From: Longimicrobium sp.
Lineage (GTDB): Bacteria > Gemmatimonadota > Gemmatimonadetes > Longimicrobiales > Longimicrobiaceae
Assembly: GCF_035474595.1 (NCBI RefSeq)
Contig: NZ_DATIND010000083.1
Span: 1-64,000, forward strand
Direction: 5' to 3'
DNA length: 64,000 nucleotides
Made by a program: the position numbers and the translations under genes. Position 1 is the first letter of the stretch. Every line of letters begins with the position of its first letter. The notes below the pieces were generated by a model, which made no database searches, had not been told where the DNA came from, and saw nothing but the letters and a program-made list of their open reading frames with translations. Positions 26,126 through 34,562 of the stretch are shown here, in pieces.

Positions 26126-27817
26126 TCACCGCTCCACGGCCACGTCATCCTCCCCGCGCCCGCCGGAAGAGGCGATGCGCTGCGACGCCTGGACCATGCG
26201 CAGGAACTCGCCGCGATAGCCGCCGCGGTCGTCGCCCAGCGCGCCGCGGGCCAGGTCGGCCACCGCGCCGTAGCTCGCCGCGCCGCGGAAGCGCGAGCCG
26301 CGCAGCAGCATCCCCCACTCCGCCACCGCCGCCGCGAACCGGAAGTCCGCCGACGTCGCACTCAGCGCACCGCCGCGGTCGTGCAGAGGGTGCACCAGCA
26401 GCCGGCTCACGTCACCGTCGGGCGCCTTGTAGCGCAGCTTCACCGTCAGCAGCTCGCCGCTGGCCGCCGCGCCGGTGGGGCCGCGCGGCTGCTGGTAGCG
26501 CAGGGGGTCGGTGCCCCGCGCGGGGTTGTCGGGCGCGTCGGCGGGGACGACCTCGTACAGCGCCGTCACCGCGTGCCCGGCGCCCAGCTCGCCCGCGTCC
26601 TTGCGGTCGTCGTTGAAGTCCTCGGCGGCCAGCAGCCGGTTCTCGTATCCGATCAGCCGGTACGCCTTCACCCGCGCGGGGTTGAACTCCACCTGCACCT
26701 TCACGTCCTTGGCGATGGTGAACAGGGTGCCGCCCATCTCCCCCACCAGCACCTTTCGCGCTTCGGCGATGCCGTCCAGGTACGCGTAATTGCCGTTCCC
26801 GCGGTCGGCCAGCTGCTCCATCTTCGCGTCCTGCAGGTTCCCCGTCCCGAAGCCCAGCACGGTCAGGAAGATGCCGGACGCGCGCTCCTGCTCGATCAAT
26901 TGCACCAGCTCCGCGTCGCTGCTCACGCCCACGTTGAAGTCGCCGTCCGTGGCCAGGATCACGCGGTTGTTCCCCCCGCGGACGAAGGCGTCGCGCGCCA
27001 GGCGGTAGGCCAGCCGGATCCCCTCCGCGCCGTTGGTCGATCCGGAGGGCTGCAGCGTCTGGATCGCGTCGCGGATGCGGTCCTTCTCGCTCCCGCGGGT
27101 CGGCGGCAGCACCATCCCCGCCGCGCCCGCGTACGCCACGATCGAGACGCGGTCCTGCGGGCGCAGGTTGTCGACGAGAAGTCCGAACGCCTCCTTCAGC
27201 AGCGGCAGCTTGTTTGGCTCGTCCATCGAGCCCGAGACGTCCACCAGGAAGACCAGGTTCGCGGGCGGGAGCGACGCCGCGTCCATCCGCCGCCCCTGCA
27301 GGCCCACGTGCACCAGCCGGTGCGCGGGGTTCCACGGCGCCGGCGCCACCTCGGTGGTGATGGAGAACGGCGCGTCGCCCCGCGGATCGGCGTAGTCGTA
27401 GTCAAAGTAGTTCACCAGCTCCTCGATGCGCACCGCGTCGCGCGGCGGCATCCGCCCCTCGGCCATCACGAAGCGGCGCACGTTGGCGTACGAGGCCGCG
27501 TCCACGTCGATGGCGAAGGTGGAGAGCGGGTCGGCGCCCGCGTCCTTGAACTCGTTCTCGGCGATCGGGTTGTACTGCTCGCGGCTGAACCCGCTGTCGA
27601 CCATCGCGTAGCCGCCGGACGCCGAACGGGTGTCCGCCGCCACGCCGCTCGCGTTCGCCGGCGCGACCAGCTCCTGGTATCCCTTCACAACGGGTGGCGG
27701 CATCTCCTGCGCGACCACGTCGGGCGCGGACGAAGGCTCGGTCCGCTCCTGCTTGGAGCAGGCGGCCAGCGCGAGGATGCAGAGGAGGAGCGGAGTGGGG
27801 ATTCGTGCGGTGCGCAT
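26126..27817 (-). CDS. von Willebrand factor A lipoprotein (YfbK-like, DUF3520 tail)
   Basis: 563 residues. The leader MRTARIPTPLLLCILALAAC gives lipidated Cys20. A conserved N-terminal region (NPIAENEFKDAGADPLSTFAIDVDAASYANVRRF) is that of YfbK-type proteins. The vWA domain starts near 186 with an intact MIDAS DVSGS (Asp193, Ser195, Ser197), later TDGDFNVG. The C-terminal part (ADFRFAAAVAEWGMLLRGS) is DUF3520-like. Such proteins bind partners through a metal ion; the partner here is unknown. ATG 27817 is selected because it gives the lipobox; the frame extends to 27889. Confidence 0.9.
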   Translation of the reverse strand: MRTARIPTPLLLCILALAACSKQERTEPSSAPDVVAQEMPPPVVKGYQELVAPANASGVAADTRSASGGYAMVDSGFSREQYNPIAENEFKDAGADPLSTFAIDVDAASYANVRRFVMAEGRMPPRDAVRIEELVNYFDYDYADPRGDAPFSITTEVAPAPWNPAHRLVHVGLQGRRMDAASLPPANLVFLVDVSGSMDEPNKLPLLKEAFGLLVDNLRPQDRVSIVAYAGAAGMVLPPTRGSEKDRIRDAIQTLQPSGSTNGAEGIRLAYRLARDAFVRGGNNRVILATDGDFNVGVSSDAELVQLIEQERASGIFLTVLGFGTGNLQDAKMEQLADRGNGNYAYLDGIAEARKVLVGEMGGTLFTIAKDVKVQVEFNPARVKAYRLIGYENRLLAAEDFNDDRKDAGELGAGHAVTALYEVVPADAPDNPARGTDPLRYQQPRGPTGAAASGELLTVKLRYKAPDGDVSRLLVHPLHDRGGALSATSADFRFAAAVAEWGMLLRGSRFRGAASYGAVADLARGALGDDRGGYRGEFLRMVQASQRIASSGGRGEDDVAVER

Positions 27818-27963
27818 GCGGTGCCTTCCGGTCAGGAGTGGGCGAATGGGCCTCGCGCACCGCGGCCGGCATGCGGCCACGGCGTGCACCGGGAGGGGGC
27901 ATCGGGCGTTCCGGCCGCGTGGCCGTGACCCAAGTGCATCTCCCGATTGCGGTTGAGTCCCTT

Positions 27964-28015
27964 CCGAACCGGTTCGGCGGAGATCGCGGCCCGCGTTCAG
28001 TGCACGTCCACTGAA
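27964..28015. promoter_or_regulatory. Two operator-like palindromes upstream of the vWA gene
   Basis: CCGAACCGGTTCGG (27964-27977) is a perfect 14-base palindrome. TTCAGTG (27996-28002) and CACTGAA (28009-28015) form a 7-bp inverted repeat with six bases between. They lie 150-200 bases upstream of the vWA start in the 336-base gap 27818-28153, where I see no gene. Binding proteins are unknown. Confidence 0.4.
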
Positions 28016-28153
28016 CCCGTCCGCGCGTTCATTGAACGGCGCTGGGGGATGAGATTCTGACGGTGGATGGAGATCGGGCCGCGCGGAGGTGCTCGCCCTC
28101 CCCCTCCGTTTCCTCCGTTCCCTCCGTGTGATTCGATTCTGTTCAGCGGTCGA

Positions 28154-28639
28154 TCAGATGAGCGCCGCGGCCTCCGGATGCCGCCGCCGCACCTCGTCCG
28201 CCACCTCCGCGTCGTCGCCCATCATGCGGAAGTCGGCGAAGTCGAACCCGGGGCCGACGGCGCAGGTCACCAGCGTGTACGCGCCCGTCGTCCGCGCCGC
28301 CTGCCACTCGCCCGCGGGGACCACCGCCGCCGCCTCCACGCCCTCGCCCGGCGCGCCCAGCCGCTCGCGCGTGAAGCCGTCCAGCGCGGCGGGAATGCGG
28401 AACAGCTCCAGCGCGTCGCCCTCCACCCAGCTCCACGCCTCGTCGGAGGCGACGCGGTGCCACCGGCTCGCCCCGCCGTCCGCGAGCAGGAAGTAGATCA
28501 GCGTCAGCCCGCTCCGCGCCGGCCGCGCGTCGAACGGCTGCACGCGGCGCGCGGAGCGGAAGATCTCGCGATAGAAGCCGCCCTCGGGGTGCGGCTGCAG
28601 CCCCAGGCGGCGCACCAGCTCGTCGGCGCGTGAATGCAC
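28154..28639 (-). CDS. Cupin_5 (DUF985) family protein
   Basis: 161 residues from GTG 28639, which has a GGGAGAGG site five bases upstream. The N-terminus ELVRRLGLQPHPEGGFYREIFRS is the DUF985 hallmark, followed by LTLIYFLLADGGASRWHRVASDEAWSWVEGDALELF and GPGFDFADFRMM near the end. This is a small double-stranded beta-helix (cupin) domain that may bind a metal or sugar; no reaction is established. A much longer open frame upstream (to 29479) is a GC artefact. Cytoplasmic. Confidence 0.85.
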   Translation of the reverse strand: MHSRADELVRRLGLQPHPEGGFYREIFRSARRVQPFDARPARSGLTLIYFLLADGGASRWHRVASDEAWSWVEGDALELFRIPAALDGFTRERLGAPGEGVEAAAVVPAGEWQAARTTGAYTLVTCAVGPGFDFADFRMMGDDAEVADEVRRRHPEAAALI

Positions 28640-28987
28640 GGTGTCCTCTCCCGGTTCGGATCGCGTCCCATCGCGGGACACGCAGGCCACCAACCTGCGC
28701 GCGCCGCGCGGCCCGCGAAAGTGCGAACGCGGCACGGCGCCTCGCATCTCCCGTCGCCCGATGCACTCCGCCACGCTCGCGCGAGTCTTGCGGCAAAATC
28801 CGGAAGATCGGGGCGTGGAGACAGGGAGCGCGGTGCGGCGGGGCTTCCCTCCGCGCCCCACGGAGGTCACTTTCAGGGAAACAACCGTACGCGCGGAGAG
28901 TAAGAAAGCACCGCCTCCGCGCGTTACAGGCTGCCACGCCGCGCCGTCCCGGCGCCCGCTGATCCATTCATCCGGAGAACACCGCCC
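28640..28987. other. Divergent intergenic region, no gene seen
   Basis: 348 bases between the divergent cupin and lipoprotein genes. No persuasive promoter, repeat or small gene was found; GATCCATTCATCCGGAG near 28965 supplies only the ribosome site of the next gene. Confidence 0.45.
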
Positions 28988-29431
28988 ATGCCCGTACGTG
29001 GCATCCGCCGAGCTTTCGTCCTGCTGGGGTGCGCCGCCGCCCTGGCCGCCTGCAGCAGCGACTCCACCTTTCCCGCCGAGGCGTCGGGGAGCTTCAAGCT
29101 CACCTCGGTGAACGGGAACGCGCTGCCGTTCCAGCTCCCCGGCCTCCCGGCCGGCACCTCGGCGCGGCTCGAGGCAGGCTCGCTGGTCATCCTGGACAAC
29201 GGCCGCTTCACCGAGACGCTGCAGTACTTCCTGGTCACGCCAGACAAGCCGCAGGGCGCGCCGTCCACGGCCATCACCGTCGGCGACGCCAGCGGGGGCG
29301 GCGGCAGCATCACCTTCGAGCCGCGGTTCGAGGACTCGTGGAACGCGTCGTACACCGCCACCACCGTCACCTACTCGCGGCAGGCGAACTCCAACGTCAC
29401 GCTGTCGTTCGTCTTCACCCGCAACAACTGA
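28988..29431 (+). CDS. Small hypothetical lipoprotein
   Basis: 147 residues. The leader ends ALAAC with Cys22. The mature part (ASGSFKLTSVNGNALPFQLPG...SLVILDNGRFTETLQYF...VTYSRQANSNVTLSFVFTRNN) resembles the small beta-sandwich lipocalin-like lipoproteins found in many copies in Gemmatimonadota, but the family is not named here. ATG 28988 is preceded by GGAG. The next lipoprotein follows after 35 bases on the same strand, so both may be one transcript. Confidence 0.75.
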   Translation: MPVRGIRRAFVLLGCAAALAACSSDSTFPAEASGSFKLTSVNGNALPFQLPGLPAGTSARLEAGSLVILDNGRFTETLQYFLVTPDKPQGAPSTAITVGDASGGGGSITFEPRFEDSWNASYTATTVTYSRQANSNVTLSFVFTRNN

Positions 29432-29466
29432 TCGGCCGCCCCGCGCGGCGGCCGGGAGGCAAGGCC

Positions 29467-29820
29467 ATGCCCCGTGCACTCCGGACCACGCTGGCGCTCG
29501 TGCTGCTGCTGGCGCCCGCCGCCTGCGGCCGCGGCGGCAACGCGTCGGCCAATCCCCGCCCGCGCCCGCCGCGCACCTTCGTCACGGTCACGAACCGCGA
29601 CTTCCGCGCGTACACCGTGTACGTCACCAACAACCTGCAGCGGCAGCGGCTGGGCACGGTGCAGCCGGTGTCCAGCGCCACGCTGCTCATCCCCGTGTCG
29701 TTCGTGCAGACGGCGGGCACGGTGCGCTTCATCGCCGACCCCATCGGCAGCGACGCGGTGGCCACCACCTTCAACATCAACGTCTCCCCCGGCGAGACGG
29801 TGCAGCTCTCGATCTTCTGA
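29467..29820 (+). CDS. Small hypothetical lipoprotein
   Basis: 117 residues. MPRALRTTLALVLLLAPAAC gives Cys20 as acylation site. The mature domain is beta-rich (TFVTVTNRDFRAYTVYVTNNLQRQRLGTV, FNINVSPGETVQLSIF) and looks like a compact sandwich. No family recognised. Same strand as and close to the preceding lipoprotein. Confidence 0.72.
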   Translation: MPRALRTTLALVLLLAPAACGRGGNASANPRPRPPRTFVTVTNRDFRAYTVYVTNNLQRQRLGTVQPVSSATLLIPVSFVQTAGTVRFIADPIGSDAVATTFNINVSPGETVQLSIF

Positions 29821-29864
29821 TCATCGGGGTTGCAGGGCTGATCTGAACGGCGGTTTCTGGGCGT

Positions 29865-29930
29865 GTTTGGCGCCGAGGCGCCAAACCGGGCTGCGCGCGC
29901 GGTAGGCAACGATACGGCTGTTGCCAACCG
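29865..29930 (+). terminator. Two hairpins after the lipoprotein pair
   Basis: GTTTGGCGCC / GGCGCCAAAC (29865-29886) is a perfect 10-bp palindrome with a two-base centre. CGGTAGGCAAC / GTTGCCAACCG (29900-29930) pairs with one mismatch. They follow the stop at 29820 by 44 bases. Confidence 0.5.
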
Positions 29931-30056
29931 CGCCGGGCCACCGCCGCGCCGGCTCTCGACGCGTCTTCCCGGCATGTCCGCGGGCGCGGCGCCGTCCCGG
30001 CCCTCCGGGCGCGCATCCCTCACGCAGGTGCGCCTCCGCGGGGCCTCGCGCCGCCG

Positions 30057-30290
30057 TCACCCCGCGCCGGAGGGCGCGACCCTCTCCCGTCCCGGGAGAG
30101 GGTGGCTCGCCGGCATCCGCGCGAGCTGCGAACATCGGCCCACGCTGAGTTTTCCCCTCCCCCGCGGAGCGGGCGGAGGGCCAGCAAGGCGGGCAAGATG
30201 CAGCCTTTCAGCGCAGATCTCGCCCAGCTACCTCTCCCGGTACGGGAGAGGTGGACGGCCTAAGCCGGCCGGAGAGGGCGCGATGCCGGG
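30057..30290. repeat. Composite hairpin repeat, copy 2
   Basis: Blocks 30057-30107 and 30226-30290 repeat the blocks at 15136-15186 and 15254-15317 almost exactly. The 633-base gap 29821-30453 otherwise holds no gene. Confidence 0.8.
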
Positions 30291-30453
30291 CGACGCACCA
30301 TCACTCGTTCCCGCGCCGCCGGCCGTTCGCGGCCTTGGTAAAACACCAGTTTTTCGCACGTGCGCGTGCATATACGCGCGCGCGTCAGAGACGGTCTTGC
30401 AGGTTCGTTCCACACTGCGCGTTCCCACGCGGACACCTTCGCTCCCCCGACGC

Positions 30454-32796
30454 ATGCTCTCGCGCACCCTCCGCCTCGCGCTTCCCGCGCTCCTCCTTGC
30501 CACCGCGCACGCCGCCGCCCAGGCCGTGCAGGGCCGCCTCGTCGACGACGGCGGCGCCCCGGCGGGGCAGGTGCTGGTCGTCCTCGTCGACGCCTCCGGG
30601 CGGCAGGTGGCCGGCGCGCTCAGCGACGCCGCCGGCGGGTTCTCGCTGCGCGCGCCGGCCGCGGGGCGCTACACCCTGCGCGCCGAGCGCGTCGGCTTCG
30701 AGGCCACGGTCACCCCCGCCTTCGACCTGGCCGTGGGCCAGACGGCGCAGCAGCGCGTCGTCCTCGACGCGCCCCATATCGCGCTGCAGACCGTGGTCGT
30801 CACCGGCGAGGCCCGCCGCTGCGAGGTGCGCCCCGGCACCGGCGTGCAGACCGCCACCGTGTGGGAAGAGGCCCGCAAGGCGCTGAACTCGGCCGCGTAC
30901 GGGCAGCAGCAGCACTGGTTCCGCTACCGCGTGGCGCGCTGGGACCGCGACCTGGACCCGCGCTCCAACCGCGTCATCCGCGAGTCGCGCCGCGACACCG
31001 GCGCCGTGGCCCAGCACCCCTTCGCCAGCCCCCCCGCCGCCGAGCTCTCGGCGAAGGGGTGGGTGCAGAACACCCCGGCGGGCACCCTGTACTACGGCCC
31101 CGACCCCGCCGCCCTCGTCTCCGACGAGTTCCTCACCGACCACTGCCTGCGCCTGGCCGACAACAGCGACGCGGCGGGCGACTCGCTGGTCGGCGTGGCC
31201 TTCGAACCGGTGGGCGGCCGCCGCCTCCCGGACATCCGCGGCGTGCTCTGGCTGGACCGCGCCAGCGCCGAGCTGCGGCGGGTGGAGTACACCTACACCG
31301 GCCTTCCCACCCCCGTCAGCCACCCGCGCCTGGGCGGCAGCGTGGAGTACGCGCGCGTGGCCGGCGGGCCGTGGATCGTCCGCCGCTGGTCCATCCGCAT
31401 GCCGCAGGTCGAGATCCAGCAGGGCGCCCGCACCACCCCCGGCCGCGACGCCGACATCTACACCGCGTACGAGAACGCCCGCCTCTTCGCCATCCGCGAG
31501 AACGGCGGCGAGGTCGTCTCCACCACCGCGCAGAACGGCGCCCCCGCGCTGGCCGCCGCCGGGGCCGCCGCGGTCGAAGGCGTGGTGTGGGACAGCACCC
31601 GCGCCGCACCGCTCTCCGGCGCCCGCGTCTACGTCTCCGGCACCCCGCTCGAGACGGTCACCGACTCGGCCGGGCATTTCCGCATCGAAGGGCTGCGCGG
31701 CGGCACCTACACCGTCGCCTTCACCCACTACGGGCTGGGCCCGGTCGCCGCCTCGGTCCGCCCCGCCACCGTCACCACCCAGGCGGGACAGACCGCGACC
31801 GTCGCCCTCGGCGTCCCGGGCCTGGCCACCGTCGCCGCGGCCGTCTGCCCGGACCTGGCGGGGCAGCCCCACCGCGGCGTGATCGTCGGCTCGCTGAAGG
31901 CGCAGCAGGGCGCCCCCGCCGGCGCCACCGTCCGCGCCACCTGGGGCGCCAGCGGCACCGGGGCCGCGCGCCGCCCCGCGGGGTACGTGGCCACCGCGGC
32001 CGACGAGTCCGGCGGCTTCGCGCTCTGCGGCGTTCCCGAGGGGCAGCCGGTGACCGTCACCGCCGGGTCCATGGCCGGCACCGGCGCCCGCGCCGAGGTG
32101 CGGCTGGCCGCGGGCGCGCCGCTGCAGCGCGACCTTCTCCTGGCCCCCGGCGGGGGCGGCGCGGTCGCCGCGGCGTCGGCGGACGGGGGGCCGGCCGTGG
32201 CGCTCCCGCGCGTGACCGCTACCGGCCGCGCCGCGCTGGCCGACTTCCAGCGCCGGCGCCGCAGCGGGCGCGGCATCTTCCTCACCCGCGACCAGATCGC
32301 CGCGAAGAACGCCCACCGCACCGCCGACATCTTCATGGGAATGCCCGGCGTGCGCCTGGTGGACGACGGCACCGGCGCGCTGAAGGTGCAGATGGCGGGC
32401 GCCATCGCCCCGCGCACGCTGGGCGGCGGCGTGCTCCCGCAGACGCACAGCCAGGCCGCCGCGCAGGCGGACGCGCGCTCCGCCCGCAACGCCCAGGAGC
32501 GCGGCAACGGCGACCCCGGCGCCACCACGCCCACGGCCGCCGGCCTGGGGGGCGAGGTCGCCGCCGGCCCCATCTCGCAGCGCACGGGCGCGGGCGACTG
32601 TCAGGTGCAGTTCTTCGTCGACGGCACGCGCTTCTACCCCTCGCGCGAGGGCGACATCTCCGGCGACGTCCCCCTCGGCCTGGTGGAGGCGGTGGAGGTG
32701 TACCGCAGCGTGGCCGAGACGCCGGTGGAGTTCCGCGGCGGCCAGTCGGCCGGGTGCGGCACCGTGGTGATCTGGACCGCCAACGCCACGCGCTGA
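30454..32796 (+). CDS. Exported protein with carboxypeptidase-regulatory domains and a TonB-plug-like end
   Basis: 780 residues. A signal peptide (ending TAHAAAQ) is followed by a CarboxypepD_reg-like domain (about 25-105, GRLVDDGGAPAGQVLVVLVDASG). A middle region of unknown fold and a second such domain near 375-450 (VEGVVWDSTRAAPLSGARVYVSG) come next. The C-terminus is a plug-like domain (RGIFLTRDQIAAKNAHRTADIFMGMPGVRLVDDG ... VQFFVDGTRFYP ... VEAVEVYRSVAETPVEFRG). There is no beta-barrel after the plug, so it cannot be a complete receptor. It may act as a soluble or anchored partner of TonB systems. ATG 30454 gives the signal. Paralogue of the next gene. Confidence 0.82.
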   Translation: MLSRTLRLALPALLLATAHAAAQAVQGRLVDDGGAPAGQVLVVLVDASGRQVAGALSDAAGGFSLRAPAAGRYTLRAERVGFEATVTPAFDLAVGQTAQQRVVLDAPHIALQTVVVTGEARRCEVRPGTGVQTATVWEEARKALNSAAYGQQQHWFRYRVARWDRDLDPRSNRVIRESRRDTGAVAQHPFASPPAAELSAKGWVQNTPAGTLYYGPDPAALVSDEFLTDHCLRLADNSDAAGDSLVGVAFEPVGGRRLPDIRGVLWLDRASAELRRVEYTYTGLPTPVSHPRLGGSVEYARVAGGPWIVRRWSIRMPQVEIQQGARTTPGRDADIYTAYENARLFAIRENGGEVVSTTAQNGAPALAAAGAAAVEGVVWDSTRAAPLSGARVYVSGTPLETVTDSAGHFRIEGLRGGTYTVAFTHYGLGPVAASVRPATVTTQAGQTATVALGVPGLATVAAAVCPDLAGQPHRGVIVGSLKAQQGAPAGATVRATWGASGTGAARRPAGYVATAADESGGFALCGVPEGQPVTVTAGSMAGTGARAEVRLAAGAPLQRDLLLAPGGGGAVAAASADGGPAVALPRVTATGRAALADFQRRRRSGRGIFLTRDQIAAKNAHRTADIFMGMPGVRLVDDGTGALKVQMAGAIAPRTLGGGVLPQTHSQAAAQADARSARNAQERGNGDPGATTPTAAGLGGEVAAGPISQRTGAGDCQVQFFVDGTRFYPSREGDISGDVPLGLVEAVEVYRSVAETPVEFRGGQSAGCGTVVIWTANATR

Positions 32797-32998
32797 GCCG
32801 CCGCCCGCCCGCTGGCGATCGGGTGCAGCGTGGCGCGGCGGCGGCACTCCGCGCCGTTCGCGGACGAGACGGATTCGTGGGTGCGGAATCCGGGTCCGCC
32901 GCGTTCCCGCCGCTCCTTCGGCGGCTCGCTTTATGCTTGATCCACCCCTCCGGCCGGATGGTTTTTCGACCGGCAGCAACCCACCACGGGAGGTCGCC

Positions 32999-33778
32999 AT
33001 GCGCCTCGCCCGTCTCCGCTCACCCGCCGCCCTGGCCCTGCTCGGGCTCGCCGTGCTGGCCCCGTCCGTCCGCGCGCAGCAGGGCGCGGGCGAAAGCCGC
33101 TTCCTGGTGGTGCACGTCACCGACTCGGCCACCGGCACCGGCGTGGCCGACGCCGAGGTGTGGGTGGGCGGCACCCGCGTCAGCACCGACTCGGCCGGAA
33201 ACGCCCTCCTCCCCCTCCGCCACGACCGCGAGACCGTGGTCGTGCGCCGCATCGGCTACGGCGACGCGCGGCGCGAGGTGGCGGCCGGCCCCGCGTCGGT
33301 CGACGTGGCGCTCGAGCCTTCGCCCGTGGCGCTGAATGGCGTGTCGGCCAGCAGCCGGCGCATGCCCATGAGCCCGCCGCTGCAGCGCTTCTACGCGCGG
33401 ATGGAGCACGGCCGCGGCTCGTTCCTCACCCGCGAGCAGATCGACCGCCGCAAGCCGCGGCGCCTGACCGACCTCTTCCGCGAGATCCCCGGCGTGCGCG
33501 TGGCCAGCACCTCGCGCGGCGACCGGCTGGTGATGACCGGCGCCACCCCCGCCATGTACCGCGTGGACCCGCGCTGGGAGGCGGGCGACTGCCCGGTGCA
33601 GTACTACCTGGACGGCGTCAGCTACCAGCCGGACTTCGCCGGCGTCCCCAACGACGTGCGCCCCGACGAGGTGGAGGGGATCGAGGTGTACCGCCGCCTC
33701 TCCGAGGTCCCCGTCGAGTTCCGCCGCCCCGGCGCCGAGTGCGGCGTGGTGGTCATCTGGCTCAAGGAACGCGGCTGA
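32999..33778 (+). CDS. Exported regulatory-domain plus TonB-plug-like protein, short paralogue
   Basis: 259 residues. A signal (ending PSVRAQ) is followed by one beta-sandwich domain (FLVVHVTDSATGTGVADAEVWVGGTRVSTD) and the same C-terminal plug-like domain as the gene before it (GSFLTREQIDRRKPRRLTDLFREIPGVRVAS ... VQYYLDGVSYQP ... VEGIEVYRRLSEVPVEFRR). Two cysteines (in GDCPVQYY and AECGVVVIW) match those of the longer paralogue, suggesting a disulfide. It ends without a barrel. The start follows GGGAGG. Function unknown. Confidence 0.82.
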   Translation: MRLARLRSPAALALLGLAVLAPSVRAQQGAGESRFLVVHVTDSATGTGVADAEVWVGGTRVSTDSAGNALLPLRHDRETVVVRRIGYGDARREVAAGPASVDVALEPSPVALNGVSASSRRMPMSPPLQRFYARMEHGRGSFLTREQIDRRKPRRLTDLFREIPGVRVASTSRGDRLVMTGATPAMYRVDPRWEAGDCPVQYYLDGVSYQPDFAGVPNDVRPDEVEGIEVYRRLSEVPVEFRRPGAECGVVVIWLKERG

Positions 33779-33806
33779 CCGTCCGATAGGTAAAGCACGC
33801 GGAGGA

Positions 33807-33848
33807 GCGGAGGAGCAGAGGCGGGCACATCCCCCTCTGCTCCTCCGC
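33807..33848. terminator. 15-bp hairpin between converging genes (repeat family C)
   Basis: GCGGAGGAGCAGAGG (33807-33821) pairs perfectly with 33834-33848. It lies 29 bases after the plus-strand stop at 33778 and probably ends that transcript. Confidence 0.75.
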
Positions 33849-33910
33849 TTCTTTGCGTGATACCGGATCTGGCCGTGTCCTCCGGTGCCCTCCGTGAGAG
33901 CCCCTCGTCG

Positions 33911-33975
33911 CGTGGAGAGCCAACGACGACGGCCGGCACCGCGAAGCTAGCGGTGCCGGCCGTCATCTCTCCACG
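33911..33975 (-). terminator. Two-part hairpin terminator of the 33988 gene
   Basis: An inner perfect 15-bp stem (33928-33942 with 33950-33964) is enclosed by a 9-bp outer stem (33911-33919 with 33967-33975), 13 bases from the stop at 33988. Confidence 0.75.
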
Positions 33976-33987
33976 AAGGGAGACGGA

Positions 33988-34428
33988 CTACTTCGTGGTC
34001 CCCGTCCCCCCGCCGCTGCCGCTGGCCCCGCCGGCCACTCCGGTGGCCTTGATGGCCACCGCACCGGCCACGATCAGCGCCCCGAACACCGCCGACCGCC
34101 ACGGCGAGATCCGCTTCTGCGCGAGCCCCACCACCGCCGTCCGCGGGAACGCCACGGTTTCGCCCGAGGCGTCCACCCCGAACCCGGTCGACGAGCGCAT
34201 CCCGAACACCGACAGCAGCATGGAGGTGTCGCGCGCCTGCACCACCTCGCCCTGCAGTTCCACCACGTCGCGCACCGTCACGTCGCTGATGGGAAAGTCC
34301 ATCGGCCGCGACAGCCGCACCCGCACCGCCGTAGCCGGGGGAGGCGTGGTGGAAGGCGACACCGGCGAGTACGAGAAGCACCCGCCCAGCGCCAGCGTGC
34401 ACAGCAGGACCGCCGATCCCGATCTCAT
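33988..34428 (-). CDS. Small hypothetical lipoprotein
   Basis: 146 residues. MRSGSAVLLCTLALGGC gives lipidated Cys17. A proline linker is followed by a short beta-rich region (VRVRLSRPMDFPISDVTVRDVVELQGEVVQARDTSMLLSVFG) and a Gly-rich hydrophobic end (SPWRSAVFGALIVAGAVAIKATG). No family recognised; the LSRPMDF...L.G.V....D..L.LSV pattern looks like a small OB- or SH3-like barrel. ATG 34428 is better spaced from AGGAAGG than the ATG at 34437. Confidence 0.72.
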   Translation of the reverse strand: MRSGSAVLLCTLALGGCFSYSPVSPSTTPPPATAVRVRLSRPMDFPISDVTVRDVVELQGEVVQARDTSMLLSVFGMRSSTGFGVDASGETVAFPRTAVVGLAQKRISPWRSAVFGALIVAGAVAIKATGVAGGASGSGGGTGTTK

Positions 34429-34499
34429 GCGAACCATCCTTCCTGGGTACCGAACCGGGCGTACGGCCGCCGGTGCGGCGCCCTTACGCGTGAAGCGGA

Positions 34500-34531
34500 A
34501 GGCCGGCCCCGCCCGGGGGCGAGACCGGCCT
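34500..34531 (-). terminator. Hairpin terminator of the susCD operon
   Basis: AGGCCGG (34500-34506) pairs with CCGGCCT (34525-34531), with additional GC pairing inside. It lies 32 bases after the SusD stop. Confidence 0.6.
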
Positions 34532-34562
34532 CCTCCGTCCATCCGTCAGAGCCCGTGCGCGG

